Shown piece by piece: positions 8,397 to 15,856 of a stretch of 40,208 nucleotides of DNA. The DNA is from Bacteroidota bacterium (GTDB lineage: Bacteria > Bacteroidota > Bacteroidia > Cytophagales > Cyclobacteriaceae), in the NCBI GenBank assembly GCA_024280115.1, contig JAJRQT010000035.1, positions 1 through 40,208 of the forward strand, written 5' to 3'. The stretch's first letter is position 1; every line of letters begins with the position of its first letter. A model generated the notes under the pieces. The model was not told the origin of the DNA. It ran no database searches and saw only the letters and a list, made by a program, of their open reading frames with translations. The position numbers were made by a program, and so were the translations under genes.

Positions 8397-10271
8397 ATGG
8401 GAAAAATGGAAACAAGAAACGGAATAGCCACCAATTTCAAAATTATAGCAGCGCTAGCTATAGGGATTTTCCTGTTTACAGGTACACACACTTTTGCACA
8501 AAGCGTTGGTGAACCAGGGCGTGAAGAAGGGAAAGCTAATCCTTTAAAAAACGTGAATTTCGGGGAACAGCATATGCACACCCAGAATTCCTTTGATGCC
8601 TACACTGTAGGTGTGCGTGGAACTTGGGCAGAGGCTTATGAATTTGCTATGGGTAACCCGAGTAAGCTATCCACAACTGGTGAGAAAATGCAACGCAAAA
8701 CCCCTTACGATTTTGTTGCCATTACAGATCACTCAGAGTATTATGGTGTATTTAAAAATATGGCAGACCCATCAAATGCCTTATCAAAAACTACCATAGC
8801 AAAGAATATGGCATCTTCAGATCCTCAAGTGGTTCAAAAGACGGCAGTTGATATCATCGCCACAATTTCTGCCAACGATCCGGTTGAGGATTTCATAGAC
8901 CCTTCACTACTTAAGAGTAATTGGGAAGACTTCATAAAAGTGGCGGATAAGTATTACGTTCCTGGAAAATTTACCACACTCTACGCTTATGAATGGACAT
9001 CTATTCCTGGTGGTCAGAATATGCATCGTAACGTATTTTTTAAGGATAAGGCGGCGGTAATGCCGTTTTCATCATTTCAATCTATTCAGCCAGAAGACTT
9101 ATGGACATATTTAGAAATTCAACGTGCGCAGGGTATCGATGTATTTGCAATTCCTCATAACGGAAATGTTTCCAATGGTTTAATGTATGCTCCAACTAAA
9201 ATGAACGGTGAACCAATAGATGCACAATATGCCAGGCGCCAAATGGAAAATGAACCATTGACTGAAATTCATCAGACTAAAGGTAACTCTGAATCTCATC
9301 CGCTTCTTTCACCAAATGATGAGTTTGCTGGTTTTGAACCGTTTAACAATCTAATTAGCCTTGATCATCCAAGTCAAGTTACTAACGGGTTTATCCGTCA
9401 AGGATTGATTATGGGGATGAAACTAGAAACAGAAGTTGGCTATAATCCCTACAAAATGGGTATTGTTTCTGGTGCAGATGTACATTCAGGTTATCAGGGA
9501 AACGAAGAGTGGGACTGGAAAGGGGCTCATGGGAACCAGGATGATACGCCTCAAAAACGTTTAAGTCCTAAGCAAAACGCTTCTGGAGAACCAGGTTATT
9601 TGGTTTCAAGTGCGGGTACTACCTGCGTTTGGGCAACTGAAAATACTATGGAAGGCATCTTTGATGGAATGAAGAGTAGAGAGACTTATGGTACTACTGG
9701 CACTTTGATCCGCTTACGCTTTTTTGGTGGCTGGAATTTCTCTGCAGACCTTGTAGAGGAAGCGGAATTTGTTAAAACCGCTTACGCTACAGGCGTGCCG
9801 ATGGGACAAGATCTTAAAGAAAAAAAAGCTTCAGATAAAGCACCAACCTTTGCTGTTTGGGCATTGAAGGATCCTGAAAGCGGAAACCTTGATCGACTTC
9901 AGATTGTTAAGGGTTGGACTAATGAGATTACTGGCTGGCCAGAAGAGAAGATCTATGATGTTGCCTGGTCTGACAACCGTGTAATTGATGCTAAAACCGG
10001 AAAATTACCGGCTGTAGGTAACACAGTTAACGTTAAGAAGGCTACCTATACCAACAAAATTGGTGACTCTCAGTTATCCGTAGCATGGACCGACCCAGAC
10101 TTTAACCCAGCTATAAAAGCGGTTTACTATGTTCGTGTACTCGAAATTCCTACTCCGCGCTGGAGCACCTATGATGCAGCTCGCAACAACCTGCCGTTGC
10201 CAACAGGAGTTTCGGCAACAATTCAGGAGCGTGCTTACTCATCAGCTATTTGGTACACACCAACAAAATAA
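8397..10271 (+). CDS. Secreted DUF3604 protein (PHP-like), paralogue A
   Basis: A signal peptide (hydrophobic ALAIGIFLFTG, ending TFAQ) is followed by a ~600-residue DUF3604 domain, the usual length of the family. Metal-site motifs typical of PHP-like phosphoesterases are present: NFGEQHMHTQNSFDAY near the N-terminus, VAITDHSEY, IPHNGNVSNG, and Asp361-Val-His363 within SGADVHSG. These would bind two or three metal ions for hydrolysis, but no DUF3604 substrate is established. I preferred ATG 8397 to ATG 8376, because it has the A-rich AAAACAATG context seen before other starts here and leaves a better signal peptide; ATG 8406 is also possible. The C-terminal third (KLPAVGNTVNVKKATY onward) is nearly identical in protein to paralogue B, 68 bases downstream. 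Confidence 0.88.
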   Translation: MGKMETRNGIATNFKIIAALAIGIFLFTGTHTFAQSVGEPGREEGKANPLKNVNFGEQHMHTQNSFDAYTVGVRGTWAEAYEFAMGNPSKLSTTGEKMQRKTPYDFVAITDHSEYYGVFKNMADPSNALSKTTIAKNMASSDPQVVQKTAVDIIATISANDPVEDFIDPSLLKSNWEDFIKVADKYYVPGKFTTLYAYEWTSIPGGQNMHRNVFFKDKAAVMPFSSFQSIQPEDLWTYLEIQRAQGIDVFAIPHNGNVSNGLMYAPTKMNGEPIDAQYARRQMENEPLTEIHQTKGNSESHPLLSPNDEFAGFEPFNNLISLDHPSQVTNGFIRQGLIMGMKLETEVGYNPYKMGIVSGADVHSGYQGNEEWDWKGAHGNQDDTPQKRLSPKQNASGEPGYLVSSAGTTCVWATENTMEGIFDGMKSRETYGTTGTLIRLRFFGGWNFSADLVEEAEFVKTAYATGVPMGQDLKEKKASDKAPTFAVWALKDPESGNLDRLQIVKGWTNEITGWPEEKIYDVAWSDNRVIDAKTGKLPAVGNTVNVKKATYTNKIGDSQLSVAWTDPDFNPAIKAVYYVRVLEIPTPRWSTYDAARNNLPLPTGVSATIQERAYSSAIWYTPTK

Positions 10272-10280
10272 TACTAAGCA

Positions 10281-10328
10281 AATTTATTGTAGCCTCGTTT
10301 GTAACCTGGACCTGCTAATTTATTGTAG
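10281..10328 (+). repeat. 12-bp direct repeat between the DUF3604 genes
   Basis: AATTTATTGTAG occurs at 10281-10292 and again at 10317-10328, in the 68-base gap just before the start of paralogue B. It could be a duplicated leader or a binding site; nothing else identifies it. Confidence 0.45.
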
Positions 10329-10339
10329 AACAACTAATC

Positions 10340-12217
10340 ATGAAAAAGAGTTATTGGACTTTGTTAGCCATTGTTTTTACAATGGGCAGCAGCTTTGCAC
10401 AAGATGCAAAAACACCACCATCGGAAAACCGTAAAGTGTATTTTGGTGAAGAACACCTGCATACAACTACTTCAGTTGATGCGTATATTCAGGGAAATCA
10501 CAAAAATACCGTTGAAGATGCATTTAATTATAATAAGGGTAAACCTGTGGTAAAACACATTACCGGCGAAACCTTACAACGTCGAACACCCTATGATTGG
10601 GGAGTGGTGACCGACCATGCCGAATATATGGGTGTATTTGGCCTGCTATCTGATAAAAACTCACCCCTTATCAATGATCCCATTGTTAAGAAACTCCAAA
10701 GTGGAGACCCCAAACAAATGGATGAAGCATTCGTAACAGTAGCCAATACCCTCACATCAGGAAAACCATATGCTCCATTTGATAATCCGGAATTGATTAG
10801 GGGTGTTTGGGAAAAACAAAAAAAGGCAATTAACGATGCTAATGAACCAGGCAAGTTTACTACGTTGATTGCATTTGAGTGGACTTCCATGCCTTTAAAC
10901 CAGAACTTGCATCGCAATGTCTTCTTTCGTGATGATGAAGGACCTGGTAGTGTGTTCTCACCGTTCGATTCGGACCGGCCGGAAGATCTTTGGACCTATA
11001 TGGAGGTGCAGCGTAATTTGGGGCATGAATGTTTTTCTATCTCACACAATGGTAATATTAGCAATAGTTTAATGTTTGAACCTGTTGATTCCTGGGGTAA
11101 CCCTTTTGATACTAAATATGCCAAACGTCGTCAAAAAAATGAAATAGCACATGAGATATTCCAGGTAAAAAGTTCATCGGATACCCATCCTACACTCTCT
11201 CCAAATGATGAATTTGCTAACTTTGAGTTATTATTCAATGGCCTAATTGGAACCAATGCTCCTGTCGTTACCAGTAGGATAGACTACGGCTTTATTCGTC
11301 AGGCTTTGGGAAATGGTTTACAGTTTGAAGACAATTTAGGAACGAATCCATTCAAGTTAGGCATTGTAGGAGGAGCAGATTCACGCACTGCATTGTCGAT
11401 TAATGAAGAATTTAATTTCTCAGGGCCGCATAACACACTTGATGATACTCCAAAGAAAAGAGTTGAGGCCGGAATAAACAGTACCGGTGCTGCTCCTATA
11501 GCTTTATCTTCAGCGGGTACTACTGCAATATGGGCAGATGAAAATACACGTCCGGCATTATTTGCTATGGTGAGAAAAGAGATGTACGGTACTTCAGGAA
11601 CATTGATCCGTTTACGTTTTTTTGGTGGATGGGATTATGCCAAAGATTTAGATAAAGATCCTGAATACGTAAAAATCGCGTATCTAAATGGTGTGCCTAT
11701 GGGAGGTGATCTGCCGCAAAAACCAGACGTAGCAAAAGCCCCAACTTTTATCGAACAAGCTTTAAAAGACCCTGAAAGTGGAAACTTAGATCGAATTCAA
11801 ATCATTAAAGTATGGTACGATAGAGATCATCCTCGTGAAAAAGTATATGATGTTGTTTGGTCTGACAACCGTGTGATTGATCCTAAAACAGGAAAGTTGC
11901 CAGCAGTAGGAAATACAGTAAATGTAAAAAAAGCTACTTATTCGAATAAAATAGGTGATTCACAATTAAGTGCTACTTGGACTGATCCTGATTTTGATCC
12001 AAGTTTGCATGCCGTGTATTATGTTCGTGTTTTGGAAATTCCAACCCCGCGCTGGTCAACTTATGATGCAAAAGAATTAGGAATAGAGCCTATGCCAGGT
12101 ATTCCTACGAGTATACAAGAACGTGCGTGGTCATCTCCTATTTGGTACACCCCTAATCCAAGCTTGGTTAAAAAAGCACCTTGGTATCCAGGTTTACGCA
12201 AAAGCTTACAAGAATAA
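10340..12217 (+). CDS. Secreted DUF3604 protein, paralogue B, with altered metal motif
   Basis: A signal peptide (TLLAIVFTMGSSFAQ) precedes a DUF3604 domain with FGEEHLHTTTSVDAY, VVTDHAEYMG, SHNGNISNSL and the shared C-terminal block PAVGNTVNVKKATYSNKIG. The late D-x-H motif is here Asp347-Ser-Arg349 (GGADSRTAL), whereas paralogue A keeps DVH, and DSH is what I expect for the family. The codon is CGC, one transition away from His CAC. The protein may therefore be impaired, specialised, or affected by a base error. Apart from that it is full length (625 residues). Residues are highly conserved with paralogue A but synonymous codons have diverged widely, so the duplication is old and both copies have been under selection. 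ATG 10340 is the natural start. Confidence 0.87.
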   Translation: MKKSYWTLLAIVFTMGSSFAQDAKTPPSENRKVYFGEEHLHTTTSVDAYIQGNHKNTVEDAFNYNKGKPVVKHITGETLQRRTPYDWGVVTDHAEYMGVFGLLSDKNSPLINDPIVKKLQSGDPKQMDEAFVTVANTLTSGKPYAPFDNPELIRGVWEKQKKAINDANEPGKFTTLIAFEWTSMPLNQNLHRNVFFRDDEGPGSVFSPFDSDRPEDLWTYMEVQRNLGHECFSISHNGNISNSLMFEPVDSWGNPFDTKYAKRRQKNEIAHEIFQVKSSSDTHPTLSPNDEFANFELLFNGLIGTNAPVVTSRIDYGFIRQALGNGLQFEDNLGTNPFKLGIVGGADSRTALSINEEFNFSGPHNTLDDTPKKRVEAGINSTGAAPIALSSAGTTAIWADENTRPALFAMVRKEMYGTSGTLIRLRFFGGWDYAKDLDKDPEYVKIAYLNGVPMGGDLPQKPDVAKAPTFIEQALKDPESGNLDRIQIIKVWYDRDHPREKVYDVVWSDNRVIDPKTGKLPAVGNTVNVKKATYSNKIGDSQLSATWTDPDFDPSLHAVYYVRVLEIPTPRWSTYDAKELGIEPMPGIPTSIQERAWSSPIWYTPNPSLVKKAPWYPGLRKSLQE

Positions 12218-12226
12218 AAATAAAAT

Positions 12227-12241
12227 TGGCTTAAGGAGCCA
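12227..12241 (+). repeat. Short hairpin before the outer-membrane protein gene
   Basis: TGGCT (12227-12231) and AGCCA (12237-12241) form a 5-bp stem with a 5-base loop in the gap between DUF3604 paralogue B and the next gene. Confidence 0.3.
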
Positions 12242-12280
12242 TTGATTTAAAAAATGATAACTCACTTAATAAACTGCCTA

Positions 12281-13150
12281 ATGAAACTGAAAACATTACT
12301 CTTAACATTTAGTGTACTAGCTACTACAGTTGTTTTTTCACAAGATACCATTTCCAGTTCCAGTACTGATATAGAGGTTTTAGCACAGGCAGCGGCTAAT
12401 CCTATTGCGAATATGATTAGCCTCCCATTTCAATTCAATTTCAATCAGCACACTGGGCAATTTGATCGATCTCAAACGGTAATAAATTTTATGCCAGTTT
12501 TGCCTTTTAGATTGTCAAAAAATTGGAATGTAATAACCCGGACTATAATTCCTTTAATACAACAGCCTGATTTTAATGCTAATACGGGCAGTACTTATGG
12601 AATTGGAAACACAAATTTTAATGCTTTTTTTGTTCCTAAGCCGATTGGAATTTTTACCTATGGCTTTGGTGTTAGTATGATAATTCCGTCTGCATCGGTT
12701 CCAGAACTTGGGGGCGATGCTTTTGGCTTAGGGCCAACCGTTGTATTTCTTTTTATGCCTGGCCATTGGGTTATTGGTGCCACAGCAGGGCAAACATGGT
12801 CCTATAAAAGTCCTGATGGCACTGCAGGAATGAATTCGTTTTTTGGCCAGTATTTTATAACCTATAATATTAAAAATGGATGGTTTGTGAATTCTATGCC
12901 CATGATTACTGCTGATTTCAATAAGCCTGAAAAGCAGCAATGGACTGTACCTGTTGGGATCGGTTTTGGCAAAGTGCAGAAAGTCAATAATTTGCCGATT
13001 AAGTTTATGGTAAACTATTATAATAATGTTGTACAACCAACATCAGAAGGGACTACCGTTCTTTTAAGTAAAGATTATGATGTACTACAACCAACTGGCT
13101 CTGGTGCTTATTCAGTTGTATTTCAGATCTTATTTATGTTTCCTAAATAA
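12281..13150 (+). CDS. Neuromedin-U-like outer-membrane beta-barrel protein
   Basis: A clear signal peptide (LLLTFSVLATTVVFSQ) leads a ~270-residue protein made of alternating hydrophobic strands and short turns. It carries the hallmark segments of bacterial proteins often labelled neuromedin U or putative transporter: NPIANMISLPFQ, RSQTVINFMPVLPF, NWNVITRTIIPLI, FGLGPTVVFL, QYFITYNIKNGWFVNSMP and QWTVPVGIGFGK. These are predicted outer-membrane barrels of unknown cargo. I chose ATG 12281 over ATG 12254 because only the later start gives a compact signal peptide. As the last gene of the sulfatase/DUF3604 cluster it could be the outer-membrane channel for the substrate or product. The final codons (FQILFMFPK) form a typical aromatic barrel end. 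Confidence 0.8.
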   Translation: MKLKTLLLTFSVLATTVVFSQDTISSSSTDIEVLAQAAANPIANMISLPFQFNFNQHTGQFDRSQTVINFMPVLPFRLSKNWNVITRTIIPLIQQPDFNANTGSTYGIGNTNFNAFFVPKPIGIFTYGFGVSMIIPSASVPELGGDAFGLGPTVVFLFMPGHWVIGATAGQTWSYKSPDGTAGMNSFFGQYFITYNIKNGWFVNSMPMITADFNKPEKQQWTVPVGIGFGKVQKVNNLPIKFMVNYYNNVVQPTSEGTTVLLSKDYDVLQPTGSGAYSVVFQILFMFPK

Positions 13151-13297
13151 GCTAAGAAATAGATTCCGGAGAGTCTCACTATATCTTTGAACGGTGATTT
13201 TCAACAGTTACCGTGCATAGCAAAACTTTTATTGCCACAGACAAAAACCAATACGTGTAAAACAAATAATAAAGCCACGTGCATTATTTTTATTTTG

Positions 13298-13305
13298 TAT
13301 CTTTG
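13298..13305 (+). promoter_or_regulatory. -7 box (TATCTTTG) of the toxin-antitoxin operon
   Basis: TATCTTTG matches the Bacteroidota TAnnTTTG element 21 bases before the antitoxin ATG. No TTG -33 element is seen at the usual distance. A second TATCTTTG lies further upstream at 13182-13189. Confidence 0.45.
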
Positions 13306-13326
13306 TGAAAATAAAAACTTATTATT

Positions 13327-13578
13327 ATGAATACAAAACTGACATTAACGATTGAACAAGAAATAATTGAACGAGCAAAAAACTATGCGAAAGAAAAAAA
13401 TCGCAGTTTATCGGACATTGTTGAAAATTATTTAAAAATGCTCACAAAAGAAGAAAGAAAACAAAAAATTAATCAACTTAGTCCAATTGTGAAATCCTTA
13501 AAAGGTTCTTTTAAAATGCCCAGGAATATGGATTATAAAAAAGAACTTGCAGACCGTTTAGAAAAAAAATATTTATAG
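13327..13578 (+). CDS. DUF6364-family antitoxin
   Basis: This 83-residue protein starts with a short strand and helix (KLTLTIEQEIIERAKNYAKEKNRSLSDIVENYL) that reads as a ribbon-helix-helix DNA-binding domain. A basic middle follows, then a C-terminal tail (SPIVKSLKGSF and YKKELADRLEKKYL) as in DUF6364 antitoxins of Bacteroidota. Such proteins bind and block the partner PIN toxin through the C-terminal tail and repress their own promoter through the N-terminal domain. The stop codon is immediately followed by the ATG of the PIN gene with no gap, as expected for a translationally coupled pair. A -7 box lies 21 bases upstream of the start. Confidence 0.85.
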   Translation: MNTKLTLTIEQEIIERAKNYAKEKNRSLSDIVENYLKMLTKEERKQKINQLSPIVKSLKGSFKMPRNMDYKKELADRLEKKYL

Positions 13579-14001
13579 ATGGATAAAGTTTTAATAGATA
13601 CAGACGTATTACTTGACTTCTTTTTTGATAGAAAACCATTTGCGGAATTTTCAACTGAAATTCTGAATTTATGTGAAGAAAACAAATTAGGAGGGTTTAC
13701 AACTCCTGTGATAATTTCCAAAGTATATTATTTACTGAAAAAAACAGCGAAACACGATATTATTGTTGAGAAATTAAAACAACTTTTCAGTATAATTGAA
13801 ATTATCAATATGGATAAAAGTGCAGTTTTTAATGCCCTAAATTCAGAATTCAAAGATCTTGAAGATGCTCTACAAAACTTTTCTGCAGTGGAAAATGGAG
13901 AAATTAAAGTTATTCTGACAAGAAACATAAAAGATTTTAAAAAGAGTGAATTAGCAATTTTAACACCTGAAACTTATTTAAAAGGGAAAGCCAGTGGTTA
14001 A
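13579..14001 (+). CDS. PIN-domain toxin (VapC-like ribonuclease)
   Basis: The 140-residue protein is a PIN domain throughout: VLIDTDVLLDFF (Asp7, Asp9) at the N-terminus, TTPVIISKVYYLL near residue 41, the acidic DLEDALQ (Asp93, Asp96), and TRNIKDF (Asp119) before a final PETYL segment. The acidic residues hold Mg2+ for endoribonuclease cleavage of RNA. The second acidic position, often Glu in VapC proteins, is Ser/Lys here, as seems usual for the Bacteroidota branch with the S-x-x-YY motif. It starts directly after the antitoxin stop. A-T-rich codons match the antitoxin and differ from the cluster to the left, suggesting a separately acquired module. The RNA target is unknown. Confidence 0.87.
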   Translation: MDKVLIDTDVLLDFFFDRKPFAEFSTEILNLCEENKLGGFTTPVIISKVYYLLKKTAKHDIIVEKLKQLFSIIEIINMDKSAVFNALNSEFKDLEDALQNFSAVENGEIKVILTRNIKDFKKSELAILTPETYLKGKASG

Positions 14002-14109
14002 TGTCTATAAATAATAAGCGTGACAGTAGTAATATCATAATTTATAGCCCGTTTGAACTGTCTTGTAAGTTGAAAGTTTTGAGACTAAGAAGTGAGTTTT
14101 AAAAAGTCC

Positions 14110-14141
14110 GCCATAAGTGTTATTTTTAAATTAGCTATGGC
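14110..14141. repeat. Inverted repeat in the toxin-AraC gap
   Basis: GCCATA (14110-14115) and TATGGC (14136-14141) are perfect complements across 20 bases, within the 225-base gap 14002-14226. The gap shows no ORF or strong promoter otherwise. The site could bind the downstream regulator, but that is only a guess. Confidence 0.3.
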
Positions 14142-14226
14142 TTGGTGTTGGGTGGAAACGAATTAGCAATATACTCCCTACGCTTTTTAACCAAAGGCGT
14201 TATATACAATTCGCAAAAAATCAAAA

Positions 14227-15069
14227 ATGTCCAATGAAATTAAAGTATTAAAGTACAAAGGGAAAGTTGTATTTCACAAAATGAAAATTACTTCACCAAA
14301 ACGTGATTTAAAACCATTTCAAAAAGATGAAGCGTGTTTTATGTTCATTAATAACGGAGAATTTTCAGTTCGAACTCCGGATCAATTTATTTCATTCAAC
14401 AAAAGCAAAGGGTTACTCGCTAAATGCTTCAACTTTTTTATTGAAACAACAGAAAAACAAAGAAATCCATCAAAAGAAATGGAATTTATTGGAGTTTTTC
14501 TATTTCCAGAACAAGTAGAAGAAATAATGGATATTAACTTATCAAACTCCAATCATAGAGTAAACTTTAACATCAAAAAAATTGACATTGATGCATTGTT
14601 TACTTCATATAAAAATTCAATCAACATATTATTAGATAATCCTGAAATTGCAGATGAGGAGATGATAAAACTTAAATTAAGGGAGATGATTATTCTAATA
14701 TCCAAATCACAGAATTTATCGATTATAGATTTTTTAGTTTCTATGTTTAGCTTAAATCACACAGAGTTTAAGTCATCTATAAAAAATAATATCTACTCAA
14801 ATTTAAGTATTGAAGATTTCGCAAAATTATGTAACATGAGTCTTTCTTCTTTTAAAAGAAAGTTTACCAAAGTATATTCTGAAAGCCCCAAAAAGTACAT
14901 TAAGCGGATGAAATTGGAAAAGGCAACAAAACTTCTTTCTAATACCGATTTACTAATTTCTGAAATTGCTTACGAATGTGGGTTTGATACTATCTCTTCT
15001 TTTAACCGTTCCTTCAAGTTTCATTATAAAGCATCACCTACCGAATTTCGTTTGAGCCAAATCGCATAG
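14227..15069 (+). CDS. AraC-family transcriptional regulator
   Basis: The C-terminal ~90 residues form the double helix-turn-helix of the AraC family: LSIEDFAKLCNMSLSSFKRKFTK as the first unit and ISEIAYECGFDTISSFNRSFK as the second, followed by the conserved end ASPTEFR. The N-terminal ~170 residues, a probable beta-rich sensing domain (KGKVVFHKMKI, ACFMFINNGEFSVRTPDQFI), match no ligand-binding family I can name. At 280 residues it has the normal length. It lies upstream of three small genes on the same strand (DUF4345, DUF1330, SRPBCC). The 72-base gap to the first of these holds a likely promoter, so it may control them rather than only be cotranscribed. ATG 14227 follows an A-rich run. 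Confidence 0.9.
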   Translation: MSNEIKVLKYKGKVVFHKMKITSPKRDLKPFQKDEACFMFINNGEFSVRTPDQFISFNKSKGLLAKCFNFFIETTEKQRNPSKEMEFIGVFLFPEQVEEIMDINLSNSNHRVNFNIKKIDIDALFTSYKNSINILLDNPEIADEEMIKLKLREMIILISKSQNLSIIDFLVSMFSLNHTEFKSSIKNNIYSNLSIEDFAKLCNMSLSSFKRKFTKVYSESPKKYIKRMKLEKATKLLSNTDLLISEIAYECGFDTISSFNRSFKFHYKASPTEFRLSQIA

Positions 15070-15090
15070 ATTCTGGACTTTTCTGCAAAC

Positions 15091-15118
15091 TTGTAATGGA
15101 ACCAATTACTGACCTTTG
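15091..15118 (+). promoter_or_regulatory. Candidate promoter for the DUF4345-DUF1330-SRPBCC genes
   Basis: TTG at 15091-15093 and GACCTTTG at 15111-15118 are 17 bases apart, close to the Bacteroidota TTG/TAnnTTTG pattern with one mismatch in the -7 box. It lies 23 bases before ATG 15142. Confidence 0.4.
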
Positions 15119-15141
15119 TATTGTGATTTAATAATTCCAAT

Positions 15142-15537
15142 ATGAAAAATTCTAAACCTCTCAAGATTATACTATTTATTTCAGGATTATTATTAATTGT
15201 AATTGGAAGTGCAATTTTATTTATTCCTATCGATTTTTCTGCTAGAAATGGAATTGAACTTAGCGGAAACATCAGCCTTCTAAATGATACAAGAGCAGCA
15301 GGTGCAAGTTTATTGGCAAGCGGATTGGTGATTTTACTTGGTGCTTTTATACAGAAATTAACTTATGCATCTGTCATCATATCCATTATTGCATATCTAT
15401 CTTATGGATTTGGAAGACTACTAAGTATGGTTGTTGATGGCGTCCCAGCTGAAGGACTTATTAAGGCAACAGTTGTCGAAATAATTATTGGATTTATGAG
15501 TGTTTTTGCCCTGTACAAATTTAGAACTAAAAAATAA
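15142..15537 (+). CDS. DUF4345 small membrane protein
   Basis: The 131-residue protein has four hydrophobic segments: about residues 8-28, 53-70, 73-95 and 107-126. The loop after the first holds GIELSGNISLLNDTRAAGASLLASG, where the R-A-x-G-x-x-L stretch is typical of DUF4345. Members are small four-helix inner-membrane proteins with no known activity. It is followed after 5 bases by a DUF1330 gene and then an SRPBCC gene, so the three form one transcript. Confidence is good for the family and nil for function. Confidence 0.75.
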   Translation: MKNSKPLKIILFISGLLLIVIGSAILFIPIDFSARNGIELSGNISLLNDTRAAGASLLASGLVILLGAFIQKLTYASVIISIIAYLSYGFGRLLSMVVDGVPAEGLIKATVVEIIIGFMSVFALYKFRTKK

Positions 15538-15542
15538 AACTG

Positions 15543-15845
15543 ATGAAAGAGAAAGCAAAACTAATTATCAATGCAATTCCAAACGAAGAGAATATGCAAG
15601 AGGTGCAGTCGTATTTAGGAAATATGATGCCGGTCATTTCGAAACACGGAGGTATGGTTGTTCAACGTTACAAAACCCTTGAACATTTGGCGGGAGAAAA
15701 CGGGCCGGAAATGATTGTGATTTTTGAATTTCCAAACGCTCAATCTATTAAAATTATGATGGATGGAGATGGCTTTAAGAATCTTTCCGAAAGTCGGGCA
15801 AAAGCATTTACTAAATTGAATATGATGATTTGTGGAGAAATGTAA
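15543..15845 (+). CDS. DUF1330-like single-domain protein
   Basis: This 100-residue protein has the ferredoxin-like plan of DUF1330: a first strand (KLIINAIPNEEN), a helix with YLGNMMPVISKHGG, a strand MVVQRYKTLEHL, a strand EMIVIFEFPNAQ followed by a helix (SIKIMMDGDGFKNLSESRAKAF), and a last strand LNMMICGEM. There is no signal peptide, so it is cytosolic, unlike the two-domain lipoprotein at 2143-3096. Members form dimers of unknown activity; some related folds are mono-oxygenases or stress-induced proteins. Its 3' end lies 12 bases before the ATG of the next gene, indicating cotranscription. Confidence 0.75.
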   Translation: MKEKAKLIINAIPNEENMQEVQSYLGNMMPVISKHGGMVVQRYKTLEHLAGENGPEMIVIFEFPNAQSIKIMMDGDGFKNLSESRAKAFTKLNMMICGEM

Positions 15846-15856
15846 TTATATCAACA

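Noticed and set aside
14100..14226. Integron attC-like site after the toxin-antitoxin pair (GGCGTTATA near 14200 with an upstream palindrome)
   Set aside because: The 3' end does not fit GTTRRRY and no matching RYYYAAC partner is present; no integrase is in the window.
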